From the NCBI GenBank assembly GCA_029210045.1, contig JARGNX010000003.1, positions 88,096-152,095 on the forward strand: a DNA stretch of 64,000 bases. The letters are read 5' to 3'. The translations under genes were made by a program, and so were the position numbers. Positions 51,604 through 61,547 of this stretch are shown in pieces (within the stretch, counting starts at the first letter, position 1; every line of letters starts with the position of its first letter). This DNA comes from Coxiellaceae bacterium. GTDB taxonomy: Bacteria > Pseudomonadota > Gammaproteobacteria > Coxiellales > Coxiellaceae. Below the pieces are notes generated by a model. The model was not told the DNA's origin and did not search any database. It saw only the letters and a program-made list of their open reading frames with translations.

Positions 51604-53412
51604 TTAGTGAAGCAATACCGGCTGTGCCCCTTGCATCTGCGCCCACAATAAGCGGCGGTAAATATGCTGATCCGGCGCAAGGTATAAACGACCAGTGGCA
51701 CCACTAACCCCAAACTTAGGCAGCAGAGTTAATTTATTGAGTGCGCTAATCAAATGGTAAGCATCAACGCCTAGTGCATAGAGTTTAATGTGGCGTTGGT
51801 AGCCTTTGGGCCACAGCTTACTCACGTTTATGCGTAATTGATCGAGCGAAGGTGCTAATGTGCGGTTAGGATCGACTACCCATGGCATGTCGCAAAACAA
51901 AATACCGTTAAGATCACGATCGAGTCGGGTTTTTGCGATGCCGCTATATACCGATGAGATGCCATACACAGGAATGCCGCCGGCGTAGTAGTATTTTAGT
52001 AGTGGCCGCACTTGGCGAGCTGCATTCGGTTGAGCTGCCATGAAAATCATATCAACGTCTTGGCGACGGTAGGGTACAAAGCGCACTTTTTTACCGAGAG
52101 AGCGACGCAATTCATTATAACGATTCTGTGCTGAATCAATGTGTAATAAAGAGCGAATTTGTGTTGATAAATTATTTAGGTTTTTAAAGCGTAGGGTGCT
52201 GACAACGGTGCCGCCTTGTTGTTGCCATGATGTTGTGAAAGCATTGGCAATCGTATCGCCCCAGGCGCCTGCGGGTGCGATCACAATTGCGCGGGTATGA
52301 TTATCTTGCCAGGCTTTGTGCACCACTTGTTGGGTTTCATCTAGGGGTGATAAGCCAAATTGATATAGCATGGGCTGATCTGAAACGGGTTCAGCTAATG
52401 TATTCAATGCCAGTGTGCGTATCGGCAGTTTATTCAAAGATATGAGTTGGCGTAAATTATTTTTAGTCAGAGGTCCCACCACAAAGTCGGAACCATTTTG
52501 TACGGCTTGCTGATACAGCTCACCAATATGGCCATTGCCACTATCGATTACTTTGACGTCGGGCGCGTTGGCATCTTGTTTTTTTGCATCGTAATAGGCG
52601 GCAAAAAATCCGTTACGAATAGCTTGGCCAGTGCTGGCTAAGGGGCCGCTTAATGGCAGCAATAATGATACTTTATGGCTGGGCTGCACAATAGCTTGGC
52701 TAAATGAGCTGGGTAATAAGGCTTCAGCTGGATGATCAGGGAACTGACCGCGCCATTGTTGCAAGCGTTGCTGTAAGTTAGTGGCGGGCGCTGAGTTATT
52801 GGCGACTAAGATTAAATCGACCCAGCCCTCTTGTAATGAGGTCAGCACGTGGGAGTCCGCCATTTTTTGTAAGTCTGGAGTGGGCAGGGTTTGTAAGTAA
52901 TCCCAGGTTTGGATTAATGTTTCTTGGCGTTGCTCTGAGTCGTCGGCTAATTCCAGCATTTGGTTGTAATGATCGATTGACCCCAGCACATTATCTTTTG
53001 CCTGAAATGCCATCACATATAAAGCTGACATTGCTAAGCGTTGCTGTTGATTGAGTTGTGGGTTGTCGTTTAGTTGATTAAGCAGTTGTAATGCTGGTGT
53101 TGATTTGTGATGCAGCAATAGCAGCTTGGCTTTAGCGAGTTGGTAACGAATGAGTAGTGGTGGCGGCAGCATAGAAACATCGATGCTAGTCAATACTTGA
53201 TTGGCTTGTGTTAGTTGCCGATCGGTTAAATAGCGAGATGAGGCGCTTAATAGATATGACTGTTTTTGCGGCTCCGCTGAAGTGGCGGCCATTTGCAAGT
53301 AAGCGTTGGCGGACAGTTGGTCCGCTTTTTGCCGCTGGCCAACGGTCGTACAGCCGGCAATAACTAGGCAAAGAAAAAGGGAAAATACTGTTATCAGACG
53401 TATAAGCTTCAT
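51604..53412 (-). CDS. lpoA: LpoA, outer-membrane activator of PBP1A
   Basis: The 602-residue product has a lipobox (VIAGC, lipidated C21), a TPR-like N-terminal helical domain (about 30-240) and a Venus-flytrap periplasmic-binding-like C-terminal domain (about 245-600, with VSLLLPLSGPLASTGQAIRN and GVSGATGRLYL). It stimulates PBP1A transpeptidase. It is divergent from rsmI, a conserved layout. The ribosome site is weak. Confidence 0.92.
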   Translation of the reverse strand: MKLIRLITVFSLFLCLVIAGCTTVGQRQKADQLSANAYLQMAATSAEPQKQSYLLSASSRYLTDRQLTQANQVLTSIDVSMLPPPLLIRYQLAKAKLLLLHHKSTPALQLLNQLNDNPQLNQQQRLAMSALYVMAFQAKDNVLGSIDHYNQMLELADDSEQRQETLIQTWDYLQTLPTPDLQKMADSHVLTSLQEGWVDLILVANNSAPATNLQQRLQQWRGQFPDHPAEALLPSSFSQAIVQPSHKVSLLLPLSGPLASTGQAIRNGFFAAYYDAKKQDANAPDVKVIDSGNGHIGELYQQAVQNGSDFVVGPLTKNNLRQLISLNKLPIRTLALNTLAEPVSDQPMLYQFGLSPLDETQQVVHKAWQDNHTRAIVIAPAGAWGDTIANAFTTSWQQQGGTVVSTLRFKNLNNLSTQIRSLLHIDSAQNRYNELRRSLGKKVRFVPYRRQDVDMIFMAAQPNAARQVRPLLKYYYAGGIPVYGISSVYSGIAKTRLDRDLNGILFCDMPWVVDPNRTLAPSLDQLRINVSKLWPKGYQRHIKLYALGVDAYHLISALNKLTLLPKFGVSGATGRLYLAPDQHIYRRLLWAQMQGAQPVLLH

Positions 53413-53471
53413 GTAGACTATCGCTTGTAATAAGGTGAGTTACTTTTTTAACCATAACACTTGAGGGGCGT

Positions 53472-54329
53472 ATGCCACAACCTGGTCAATTATACCTCGT
53501 TGCCACACCAATTGGTAATCTGGGAGATATCACTATTCGTGCGCTGGAGGTGTTACAGGCGGTGGATAAGATTGCTTGCGAGGATACGCGCCACAGCATG
53601 ATCCTATTAGACCATTACGGTATTCATAAGCCGTTAGTCGCACTGCATGATCACAATGAAGAACGCCAAGTGCAAAAACTATTGGGCTGGTTGAAAAGCG
53701 GACTGAATGTTGCATTGATCAGTGATGCTGGTACACCACTGATTAGTGACCCTGGTTATCGTATGGTATCCACGTGTTATCAGGAAGGTATTAAAGTGGT
53801 GCCATTGCCTGGGCCGTGCGCAGCTGTTGCGGCGTTATCGGTATCAGGATTGCCGACTGATCGTTTTAGCTTTATTGGATTCTTACCAGTTAAGATGCCT
53901 GCGCGACAAAAACAATTGCAAGCATTAGCCAATGAATCACGCACATTGATTTTTTATGAGTCACCGCGGCGTGTGTTATCAACCTTGCGTGCCATGGCAA
54001 ATATTTTTGGTGGCAAGCGTCGCATTGTAATTGCGCGTGAGCTAACTAAGACGCATGAAACTTTATTATCATTGACGTTAGACGAAGCAGTTATTCGTGT
54101 TGATGAAGACCGACAACAACAGCGCGGTGAGATTGTTTTATTGCTTGAGGGTGCTGAGCAGAAAAAACCGCAAGGCGAGCAAGAGGTAATCTGCGAAAAA
54201 ATATTAACAACTTTATTAGAAGAGTTGTCGTTAAAGCAAGCGGTACAGATGACGGTTAAAATAACCGGTAGTCGTAAAAAAATGGTTTACGATATGGCAT
54301 TAAGTTTGGTGAACAAGGCTATCGTTTGA
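53472..54329 (+). CDS. rsmI: RsmI, 16S rRNA C1402 2'-O-methyltransferase
   Basis: The 285-residue tetrapyrrole-methylase fold has LYLVATPIGNLGDITIRAL, ACEDTRHSMILLDHYGI, SDAGTPLISDPGYRMV and PGPCAAVAALSVSGLPTD, all diagnostic of RsmI. It modifies the decoding centre of 16S rRNA. It stops 1 base from the convergent 54331 gene. Confidence 0.97.
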   Translation: MPQPGQLYLVATPIGNLGDITIRALEVLQAVDKIACEDTRHSMILLDHYGIHKPLVALHDHNEERQVQKLLGWLKSGLNVALISDAGTPLISDPGYRMVSTCYQEGIKVVPLPGPCAAVAALSVSGLPTDRFSFIGFLPVKMPARQKQLQALANESRTLIFYESPRRVLSTLRAMANIFGGKRRIVIARELTKTHETLLSLTLDEAVIRVDEDRQQQRGEIVLLLEGAEQKKPQGEQEVICEKILTTLLEELSLKQAVQMTVKITGSRKKMVYDMALSLVNKAIV

Positions 54330-54330
54330 G

Positions 54331-54765
54331 TTATGGCCGGCTCCCACGGTTTTCTTGGAATTTTTCTTCTTCGTAAGATATTCTGCAGCAGCGTCTATAA
54401 GCTGTATTATATGTGGTATTTTCGTTGGGTAATTGTTGTAGATCACTGATAGATGTTTCATTAGGTTTTAGTAAGCCGTGCCTTGATAAGCAGTGGTTGA
54501 TGGTATTATTGGATGCGTTTGGGTTGGTGGCTTCTTTATCACTGAAGTAACCTTGTTTAGCAGCAGAGCCGGACATTAATAGATGGCGTAATATTGCGGC
54601 CCTCTCGGTATCGGAGAAGCGTGTATTATTCACGGAAATGGTATGCAAGAAAAAATCATATATTATTCCTTCGTGGCCAGAGAAAACTCTTTTTAGTTCA
54701 TTGATGGCATCGTCAAAGTCTTGTCTATTCAGTGTTGGTAAAGTTTGCAGGCTTGTTGCTCTCAT
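54331..54765 (-). CDS. Small unknown protein between rsmI and rnpB
   Basis: The 144-residue product is soluble and charged, with MRATSLQTLPTLNRQDFDDA at the start and a basic, Cys-containing C-terminal region (AYRRCCRISYEEEKF). No family is recognised. It interrupts the usual rsmI-rnpB-mraZ order and is transcribed in the direction of rnpB, so it may be read from the rnpB promoter or from one of its own. The ribosome site is weak. Confidence 0.5.
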   Translation of the reverse strand: MRATSLQTLPTLNRQDFDDAINELKRVFSGHEGIIYDFFLHTISVNNTRFSDTERAAILRHLLMSGSAAKQGYFSDKEATNPNASNNTINHCLSRHGLLKPNETSISDLQQLPNENTTYNTAYRRCCRISYEEEKFQENRGSRP

Positions 54766-54905
54766 ATGCTGTTCTACTCTCGCGCTGAGGTTAATTGTAT
54801 TGTTTGATTCTTGTATTTTTTAGCTCAGGATTTTATGAAAACCGTTTGCAGATTTCCAATTTTATTTATTAATAGTTGATTTTTTTGGTATGAGTGAAAA
54901 TGGAA

Positions 54906-55315
<410 letters not shown>

Positions 55316-55322
55316 GGCGCAA

Positions 55323-55351
55323 ATTGTAACCAAAACAAGCCGTCGTGTCAC
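55323..55351 (-). promoter_or_regulatory. rnpB promoter
   Basis: On the minus strand GTGACA (-35, 55346-55351) and TACAAT (-10, 55323-55328) are 17 bases apart. The -10 ends 8 bases before the first G of the RNA at 55315. Confidence 0.85.
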
Positions 55352-55555
55352 TGTTGGTGTTAGGTAATATTTTTTTGAAAAAACATAAGTCACTGTTTAT
55401 TTATTGGTCAATTCTATACCACCATGAATTTTAATCTTTTTCAATAAGTTGGGTGTTTTAGTTGATGTTGAAAACGTTTTGGTGGGTGAGAATTTGCCAA
55501 TTTCGTGGCTTTTTAGCTTAAAAAACCCGCATGAATGTGCAAAATGTGTAATTAG

Positions 55556-55580
55556 GTGGTATAATGTGGGTATCAGTGGG
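55556..55580 (+). promoter_or_regulatory. MraZ operator overlapping the dcw promoter
   Basis: Three GTGG(G/T) half-sites stand at 55556-55560, 55566-55570 and 55576-55580, exactly 10 bases apart, the known MraZ recognition array. A perfect -10 TATAAT (55560-55565) lies between the first two. The -35 is poor (GTGCAA). MraZ repression of its own operon by promoter occlusion is expected. Confidence 0.85.
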
Positions 55581-55599
55581 GAACAGAAGGAAAAGGAAG

Positions 55600-56058
55600 A
55601 TGTTTCGAGGGCTCACTGCCAACGCACTAGATGCCAAGGGACGAATGGCCATTCCCAGTCGTTACCGCGCATTACTGCAGATAGACGGCAGCAGCTCCTT
55701 AGTCATCACCATCGATACCGAAGAACCTTGTCTCCTTATGTACCCTTACTGCGAATGGGAATTAATTGAACAGAAGTTGGAGGCGTTGCCAAGTTTCAAT
55801 AGTGCAACCCGGAGGATTCAACGGCTGTTAATTGGTCACGCGACTGAAGTAGAAATGGATAAACAAGGCAGAGTCCTGATTCCACCACTGCTTCGCGAAT
55901 ATGCCAATTTAGATAAAAACATAATGCTAGTCGGTCAAGGAAATAAATTTGAAGTTTGGGGGGAAAAACAGTGGCACTCGGGCAGAGATACATGGCTGCA
56001 GCAGAAGCATGATGGTGACGGGGGGTTACCAGCTGAGCTGCATGATCTGTCCTTATAG
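55600..56058 (+). CDS. mraZ: MraZ transcriptional regulator of the dcw cluster
   Basis: The ATG at 55600 (AAAAGGAAG) starts MFRGLTANALDAKGRMAIPS, the usual opening. The 152 residues contain two AbrB-like swapped-hairpin halves (DAKGRMAIP and DKQGRVLIPP). It forms a ring that binds the GTGGG repeats upstream and represses the division cluster. An upstream frame beginning at 55564 is not used because it crosses the operator. Confidence 0.97.
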   Translation: MFRGLTANALDAKGRMAIPSRYRALLQIDGSSSLVITIDTEEPCLLMYPYCEWELIEQKLEALPSFNSATRRIQRLLIGHATEVEMDKQGRVLIPPLLREYANLDKNIMLVGQGNKFEVWGEKQWHSGRDTWLQQKHDGDGGLPAELHDLSL

Positions 56059-56076
56059 AGAGGTGCGTCGGACAAA

Positions 56077-57003
56077 ATGAAAGATAAGCATTGCCCGGTG
56101 CTACTGACTGAGGTTTTACAGGGGGTAGCCGTCAGGCCCGAAGGAAAGTACGTTGATGCAACCTTCGGGCGTGGTGGCCATAGTAAAGCGCTATTGGCGC
56201 AGTTGTCTCCCGCAGGTCGCTTAATGATTATCGATAAGGACCCGCGTGCTATAGCGACTGCCCAAGCATTAAATGACGACCGTGTGATTATTCAACATGG
56301 TTCGTTTGCTGAGCTGGCTAAGTTTGTTGATGAACTGGGTTGGCGCGGCGAAGTGGCTGGCGTGATGATGGATTTAGGGGTATCGTCGCCACAACTGGAT
56401 GAAGCTGAACGGGGGTTTAGCTTTCTACGTGATGGGCCGCTGGATATGCGAATGGATGACTCGCAAGGGGTAACAGCAGCCCACTGGATTGCAACAGCAA
56501 CACAAGAGGAAATTGCAAACGTAATATGGCAATACGGTGAGGAGCGACAGTCGCGTCGCATAGCGCGCGCAATTGTTAATGATCGCCAGACGTCGCCACT
56601 AGAGACAACAAAGCAGTTAGCGGATGTAATAGAGAAAGTTTGCCCGCGCAGACATGATCAAAAAAAACACCCGGCTACTAAGAGTTTTCAAGCGATTCGT
56701 ATTTATATTAATCGTGAACTAGAAGACCTGCAATCTGCTTTAACTCAAGCGGTGGATGTACTGCAACCGGGGGGACGGTTAGCGGTGATCAGCTTTCATT
56801 CGTTGGAAGATCGAATAGTGAAACGGTTTATGCAGCTGAAATCAAAAGGTGCTGCATTGCCAAGTAACCTGCCGATTAAAGCCCGCGATGAAAAGTTTGA
56901 GCTTAACTGTATTGGCAAAGTTATTAAGGCTAGTGAGGAAGAGCTGGCTAATAATGTGCGCTCTCGAAGTGCACGCCTACGAATTGCGGAGAAGGTGTCA
57001 TGA
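56077..57003 (+). CDS. rsmH: RsmH, 16S rRNA m4C1402 methyltransferase
   Basis: The 308-residue product has HCPVLLTEVLQGV, motif I DATFGRGGHSKALL, DLGVSSPQLDEAERGFSF and SFHSLEDRIVKRF, all diagnostic. It acts on the same nucleotide as RsmI upstream. It overlaps ftsL by four bases (ATGA). Confidence 0.97.
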   Translation: MKDKHCPVLLTEVLQGVAVRPEGKYVDATFGRGGHSKALLAQLSPAGRLMIIDKDPRAIATAQALNDDRVIIQHGSFAELAKFVDELGWRGEVAGVMMDLGVSSPQLDEAERGFSFLRDGPLDMRMDDSQGVTAAHWIATATQEEIANVIWQYGEERQSRRIARAIVNDRQTSPLETTKQLADVIEKVCPRRHDQKKHPATKSFQAIRIYINRELEDLQSALTQAVDVLQPGGRLAVISFHSLEDRIVKRFMQLKSKGAALPSNLPIKARDEKFELNCIGKVIKASEEELANNVRSRSARLRIAEKVS

Positions 57004-57347
57004 GATTAACAATACGTTCTGCGGCGCGAGCGAAACAGCGCCTTAATATAGCGGGCTTAATTGAAGCGATTAAGTCGTCGTGGTTAACTGTTTTTTTAGT
57101 GGTTAGTATTATTATTTCTGCTTTTACATTGATTTATGTAAAAGATTTAAGCCGCCGTTTATTTATCGAATCACAAAGCTTGCAAGCGCAGCATCAACAG
57201 CAAACCAATCAATGGGGCAAGTTGTTGCTGGAGCAAAGTACTTGGAGTGCGCAATCACGTGTGCAAGCTATTGCGCAACAAAATTTGCATATGGTAATGC
57301 CAAATGCAAAAAACATTGTGTTACTCGGCGGCCTCAGTAGTGATTAA
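57000..57347 (+). CDS. ftsL: FtsL divisome protein
   Basis: The 115-residue bitopic protein has a cytoplasmic N terminus of about 30 residues, a membrane helix at 31-50 (LTVFLVVSIIISAFTLIYV) and a periplasmic coiled coil rich in Gln. It forms the FtsQLB complex that activates FtsWI. It lies between rsmH (ATGA overlap) and ftsI. Confidence 0.93.
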   Translation: MRLTIRSAARAKQRLNIAGLIEAIKSSWLTVFLVVSIIISAFTLIYVKDLSRRLFIESQSLQAQHQQQTNQWGKLLLEQSTWSAQSRVQAIAQQNLHMVMPNAKNIVLLGGLSSD

Positions 57348-57350
57348 TGC

Positions 57351-59018
57351 ATGGTAAAACAAGCAGGCAAATATCGTTGGCGTTTTTATTTAGTCTATGC
57401 CTTATTTGCGTTGCTTATTGCTGCATTATTATATCGTCTTGTTGAATTGGGTGTGTTTCAACGTACTTTTTTGTTAAAACAAAGCCAGGCGCGAGTGTTG
57501 CGTAATGTGGTAATGCCTGCGCATCGCGGTATGATACGTGATCGTAATGGCAAGCCACTTGCCATTAGTACATCAGTGGTTTCAATCTGGGTTAATCCAC
57601 AGCAATTTGATCCGACATCTGCACAACTTAAAAAATTAGCTGCAATACTGCAGCTGCCTGAAAAATTTATTGCTAAGCGTGGTAAAGAGCGGGGTGAGGT
57701 TGAATTTTCCTATTTAAAACGACGCGTCTCTCCTTCTATTGCAAAACAGGTAAAGCAATTGACTATTGATGGTTTGCATGAGCAAAAAGAGTACAAGCGT
57801 TTTTATCCAGAAAGTTCGGTGACGTCGCATGTGGTAGGTTTTACGAATGTTGATGATCAAGGGCAAGAAGGAGTTGAGTTGGCTTATAATCAATGGCTAG
57901 CTGGTTCACCTGGCATGAAGAAGGTATTAAAAGATCGCCTGGGACATATTATTGCCAATGTGTCACAAGTGAAGTCGCCGGTACAAGGTAAGGATCTCAC
58001 CTTGAGTGTTGATCAGCGGTTACAGTTTTTAGCTTATGATGTGTTAGCACAAACGGTGCAAAAATATCAGGCTAAGGCGGGTTCTATTGTGGTTATGGAT
58101 CCAAAGACCGGGGAAGTGTTGGCCATGGTTAATCAGCCAACGTATAACCCGAATAATCGTCCTGTTGATACTGATGGTCGTTATCGTAATCGTGCGATTA
58201 CCGATATTTTTGAACCGGGTTCGACAGTTAAGCCATTTAATGTTGCTTATGCATTGGAGAGTGGTAAATACACACCGGATAGCACCATTGATACCACACC
58301 AGGCTGGATGAAAATTGGTGGTTATACCATTCGAGATGATGGTTTGAATCTAGGTGTGATTAACTTAACTGATTTGCTAAGAAAATCGAGTAACATTGGT
58401 GCAGCGAAATTAATGTTGTCGTTACCACCGGTGGGGTATTGGCGCTTGTTGCGGCAGATGGGTTTTGGTGAGCGTACTCGTTCAGGTTTTCCGGGCGAGG
58501 CTAGTGGTACGTTAGTGGATCGTGATGTTTGGCGCCCCAGTGTTGTGGCGGGTATGGCTTATGGATATGGTATGGCGGTAACAGCACTGCAATTGGCGCA
58601 GGCGTATTCGGTTATTGCTGACGATGGACTTAAAATGCCGGTCTCGTTACTTAGGCGGCAACAGCCAGTGCAAGGCCAGCAAGTGATGCCGGCTGATGTT
58701 GCTAATACGATTACAGGCATGTTGCAGCAAGTGGTTGAAGGTGGTGGAACAGGGCGGCGTGCAAAAATTTCGGGTTATCACGTGGCGGGGAAAACGGGGA
58801 CGGCTTATATCGCTGGGCCACAAGGTTATGATAAGAAAAAATATGTGTCTTCATTTGTTGGCTTTGCGCCGGCGAGTAATCCTAGGTTTGTTGTAGCTGT
58901 AGTTATATTTGAGCCGCAAGGCCATCATTTTGGTGCGATTGTGGCAGCGCCGGCCTTTGCTAAAGTGATGTCTGGTGCTTTGCGTTTATTAAATGTAACC
59001 CCAGATAATCTCGGTTAG
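57351..59018 (+). CDS. ftsI: FtsI (PBP3) septal transpeptidase
   Basis: The 555-residue product has a membrane anchor near 12-33, a PBP dimerisation domain (RGMIRDRNGKPLA) and the transpeptidase domain. Catalytic S291 is in STVK, with SSN at 346-348 and KTGT at 481-484. It cross-links septal peptidoglycan with FtsW. The next cell-wall gene, murE, is separated from it by an unrelated methyltransferase. Confidence 0.97.
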   Translation: MVKQAGKYRWRFYLVYALFALLIAALLYRLVELGVFQRTFLLKQSQARVLRNVVMPAHRGMIRDRNGKPLAISTSVVSIWVNPQQFDPTSAQLKKLAAILQLPEKFIAKRGKERGEVEFSYLKRRVSPSIAKQVKQLTIDGLHEQKEYKRFYPESSVTSHVVGFTNVDDQGQEGVELAYNQWLAGSPGMKKVLKDRLGHIIANVSQVKSPVQGKDLTLSVDQRLQFLAYDVLAQTVQKYQAKAGSIVVMDPKTGEVLAMVNQPTYNPNNRPVDTDGRYRNRAITDIFEPGSTVKPFNVAYALESGKYTPDSTIDTTPGWMKIGGYTIRDDGLNLGVINLTDLLRKSSNIGAAKLMLSLPPVGYWRLLRQMGFGERTRSGFPGEASGTLVDRDVWRPSVVAGMAYGYGMAVTALQLAQAYSVIADDGLKMPVSLLRRQQPVQGQQVMPADVANTITGMLQQVVEGGGTGRRAKISGYHVAGKTGTAYIAGPQGYDKKKYVSSFVGFAPASNPRFVVAVVIFEPQGHHFGAIVAAPAFAKVMSGALRLLNVTPDNLG

Positions 59019-59028
59019 AGGTTGTAGA

Positions 59029-59057
59029 TTGACTGATATATTGCTTGCATGTAAGAT
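59029..59057 (+). promoter_or_regulatory. Own promoter of the inserted methyltransferase gene
   Basis: TTGACT (59029-59034) and TAAGAT (59052-59057) are 17 bases apart, between ftsI and the methyltransferase. Separate transcription fits an insertion. Confidence 0.5.
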
Positions 59058-59089
59058 GAGCCTCTTCTTAAATTAACGGTGGTGCGCTT

Positions 59090-60001
59090 ATGGCATTAGG
59101 CTCCAGTTCTATTGAGCAATTTAAAGCTCGGGTTGATCGAATTGATTGGTCTAGGTGTCAGCGACTTGAAGAGCAGTTTAAGTACTGGAGTGGAAATTCC
59201 GCTTGGGAAGGACATCTTCCTTTTGCTAAAGATCTTGTTAAGGCTAAAGCCCCGGAGTTAGTTGTAGAGTTAGGTTCTCATTATGGGGATTCGTTTTTTT
59301 CATTTTGCCAGTCAGTCTCAGAAAATCAATTAGCTACCCGGTGTGTTGCGATTGATACTTGGGAAGGTGATCATCAAACAGGTTTTTATGGTGATGAAAT
59401 TTACCAGCAAGTAGTGGCTGAAAATGTGCGCTATCAATCCTTTTCTACGTTAATGCGAATGACCTTTGATGATGCCGTTAAGCAATTTGAAGATAAAAGT
59501 ATAGACATCTTACATATTGACGGGTTGCACACCTATGAGGCTGTTTCGCATGATTTTGCAACATGGCTGTGCAAAATTAGGCCTGGGGGTATCGTATTAT
59601 TTCATGATACCGTGATTGTCAGAGATGATTTCGGTGTTTACAAATTTTGGGATGAGATAAGCTCTCAATACCAAGATACGTATAATTTTGAACACTCTTG
59701 CGGGCTAGGAGTATTACGTGTCCCAACTGATAGCCCTGAGCAACAGTATACTTGGTTAGAAAATTTATTGTTTAACGAGCCTGGTGCTGCTGATTGGCTA
59801 AGGGAGCACTACGCTTCATTGACGGCAAATTGTCGGTTACAGGATCTGATGTTAAATGCTGGTTTTGTTGAGGGCTTTAATGAAATACTGCATGATGCAA
59901 AAATGTTTCATGTGGTTAATGATTCTCCGGCGGGGCGATTTGCCAAATGGCTGGAAAAGTTATTTATTTTTAGGCTGTTTATTAAATTAAGATCAGCTTA
60001 A
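59090..60001 (+). CDS. Class I methyltransferase inserted in the dcw cluster
   Basis: The 303-residue product has a Methyltransf_24-like core with motif I VVELGSHYGDSFF, an acidic end of strand 2 (VAIDTWEGD) and the metal/substrate-site segment ILHIDGLHTYEAVSHDFATW, followed by GGIVLFHDT. Family members modify sugars or small glycans and are typical of O-antigen or lipid clusters. Between ftsI and murE it is out of place. The C terminus carries a short hydrophobic stretch (LFIFRLFIKL) that could touch membrane. Substrate unknown. Confidence 0.75.
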   Translation: MALGSSSIEQFKARVDRIDWSRCQRLEEQFKYWSGNSAWEGHLPFAKDLVKAKAPELVVELGSHYGDSFFSFCQSVSENQLATRCVAIDTWEGDHQTGFYGDEIYQQVVAENVRYQSFSTLMRMTFDDAVKQFEDKSIDILHIDGLHTYEAVSHDFATWLCKIRPGGIVLFHDTVIVRDDFGVYKFWDEISSQYQDTYNFEHSCGLGVLRVPTDSPEQQYTWLENLLFNEPGAADWLREHYASLTANCRLQDLMLNAGFVEGFNEILHDAKMFHVVNDSPAGRFAKWLEKLFIFRLFIKLRSA

Positions 60002-60077
60002 TTATACATAGCTGCATACTCGTCAGGTCTAACGTTGATGTGATATAAGGTGCTATGGTACTCTCTGCTCATCATAA

Positions 60078-61547
60078 ATGACAAAAGTAACAGCAATGAG
60101 CGCAATTACTGACTGGTGTCAGCAACTTCAGATTGAGCATCTTTCAATTGATAGTCGGGCTATTCACCCTGGTGATTGTTTTGTTGCCTATACAACACCT
60201 ACGGTTGATCGCCGTGATTTTATTGAACAAGTAATTGCCTGTGGTGCAGGCGCTGTTATCTATGAGGCAAATCAGGCTGATTCACAGTTAGCGCACTTGC
60301 CTGTACCAAGTTTGGCTATTGAGCATCTGGATAAACATTTGGCGGAGGTTGCCGCTGAGGTGTATGGTAACGCTTCGCGTGACTTACTGATGATAGGTAT
60401 TACCGGTACGAATGGTAAGTCTTCGTGTGTGTATTATTTGGCGCAAGCCTTGTCTTTGTTGCGGCAGCCGACGGCGATGATTGGTACCGTAGGTAATGGA
60501 TTTATTGATCAGTTGCAGTTGGGAGAAAATACTACCCCTGGTGTTATTGAGTTGTATCGCATGCTAGCTGAATATAAGCAACAGGATGCTGAAGTGGTGG
60601 CGATGGAGGTATCATCACATGCGCTAACGGAAGGTCGTATTGCGGATATTGCAATTGATACAGCCGTGTTTACCCAGCTGAGTCGTGACCACTTGGATTA
60701 CCATGGCACGATGCAGGCTTATGCGCAGGCCAAAAAAAGTTTATTTGAATGGCCAGACCTTAGTCATGCCATTTTCAATATTGATGATGCTTATGGCTTG
60801 AAATGGGCTAATGAATATAGTGACACAGTAAATGTGATTGCTACCAGTTGTAATCCTGATAATGAATGGTCGGGTGCAATAGTGAAGCTGACTTCAATAG
60901 CTGTTGAGGCAACACGCACAACATTTGGTGTGTCGACACCGTGGGGTGAATTTTCAACCTCCACCACATTGCTGGGTGATTTTAATATTGCCAATTTATT
61001 ATCTGTTGTTGCTGTTATGGGATCACACGGTATTGATATTGGTCAGATACAAGAAGTAATTCCACAATTGCAGCCGGCGCCGGGCCGTATGCAGGTGTAT
61101 GGTGGCGGTGATGTGGCGCGGGTGGTAGTGGATTATGCGCATACACCTGATGCGCTACAAAAAGCGCTGCAAGCATTACGGCCTTATTGTAAAGGAAAGT
61201 TGTGGTGTGTGTTTGGTTGTGGTGGTGATCGTGATCAGGGTAAGCGACCACAAATGGCGGCGATGGCAGAGCAGTATGCAGATCAAGTGATCGTGACAGA
61301 CGATAATCCGCGCACTGAATCGGCTGAAATGATTACTCAGGCGATTATGAGTGGTTTTAACCAGCCAAAAAACGTGCAATTGGTACATGCTCGCGAACAA
61401 GCGATTGCTTTGGCCTGTCAACAAGCGCAAATCGACGATATAATTCTAGTCGCGGGTAAAGGGCATGAATCGTATCAAATTATTGGTACTGAAAGAATTG
61501 TGTTTGATGATCGCGAAGTGGTGCAACGCTGTTTAGAAGGCGAATAA
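60078..61547 (+). CDS. murE: MurE, UDP-MurNAc-tripeptide ligase
   Basis: The 489-residue product has the P-loop at 110-114 (GTNGKSS, where most MurE have GTNGKTT) and the meso-diaminopimelate specificity motif DNPRTE. The LSRDHLDYHGT catalytic segment and HTPDAL are present. It adds diaminopimelate to UDP-MurNAc-Ala-Glu, so the wall is of the DAP type. The start at 60078 is uncertain; an ATG at 60096 is also possible. It is adjacent to murF with no gap. Confidence 0.96.
   Translation: MTKVTAMSAITDWCQQLQIEHLSIDSRAIHPGDCFVAYTTPTVDRRDFIEQVIACGAGAVIYEANQADSQLAHLPVPSLAIEHLDKHLAEVAAEVYGNASRDLLMIGITGTNGKSSCVYYLAQALSLLRQPTAMIGTVGNGFIDQLQLGENTTPGVIELYRMLAEYKQQDAEVVAMEVSSHALTEGRIADIAIDTAVFTQLSRDHLDYHGTMQAYAQAKKSLFEWPDLSHAIFNIDDAYGLKWANEYSDTVNVIATSCNPDNEWSGAIVKLTSIAVEATRTTFGVSTPWGEFSTSTTLLGDFNIANLLSVVAVMGSHGIDIGQIQEVIPQLQPAPGRMQVYGGGDVARVVVDYAHTPDALQKALQALRPYCKGKLWCVFGCGGDRDQGKRPQMAAMAEQYADQVIVTDDNPRTESAEMITQAIMSGFNQPKNVQLVHAREQAIALACQQAQIDDIILVAGKGHESYQIIGTERIVFDDREVVQRCLEGE

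Noticed and set aside
55449..55769. 106-codon frame across the mraZ promoter
   Set aside because: It crosses the MraZ operator and -10 and overlaps the real mraZ in another frame.
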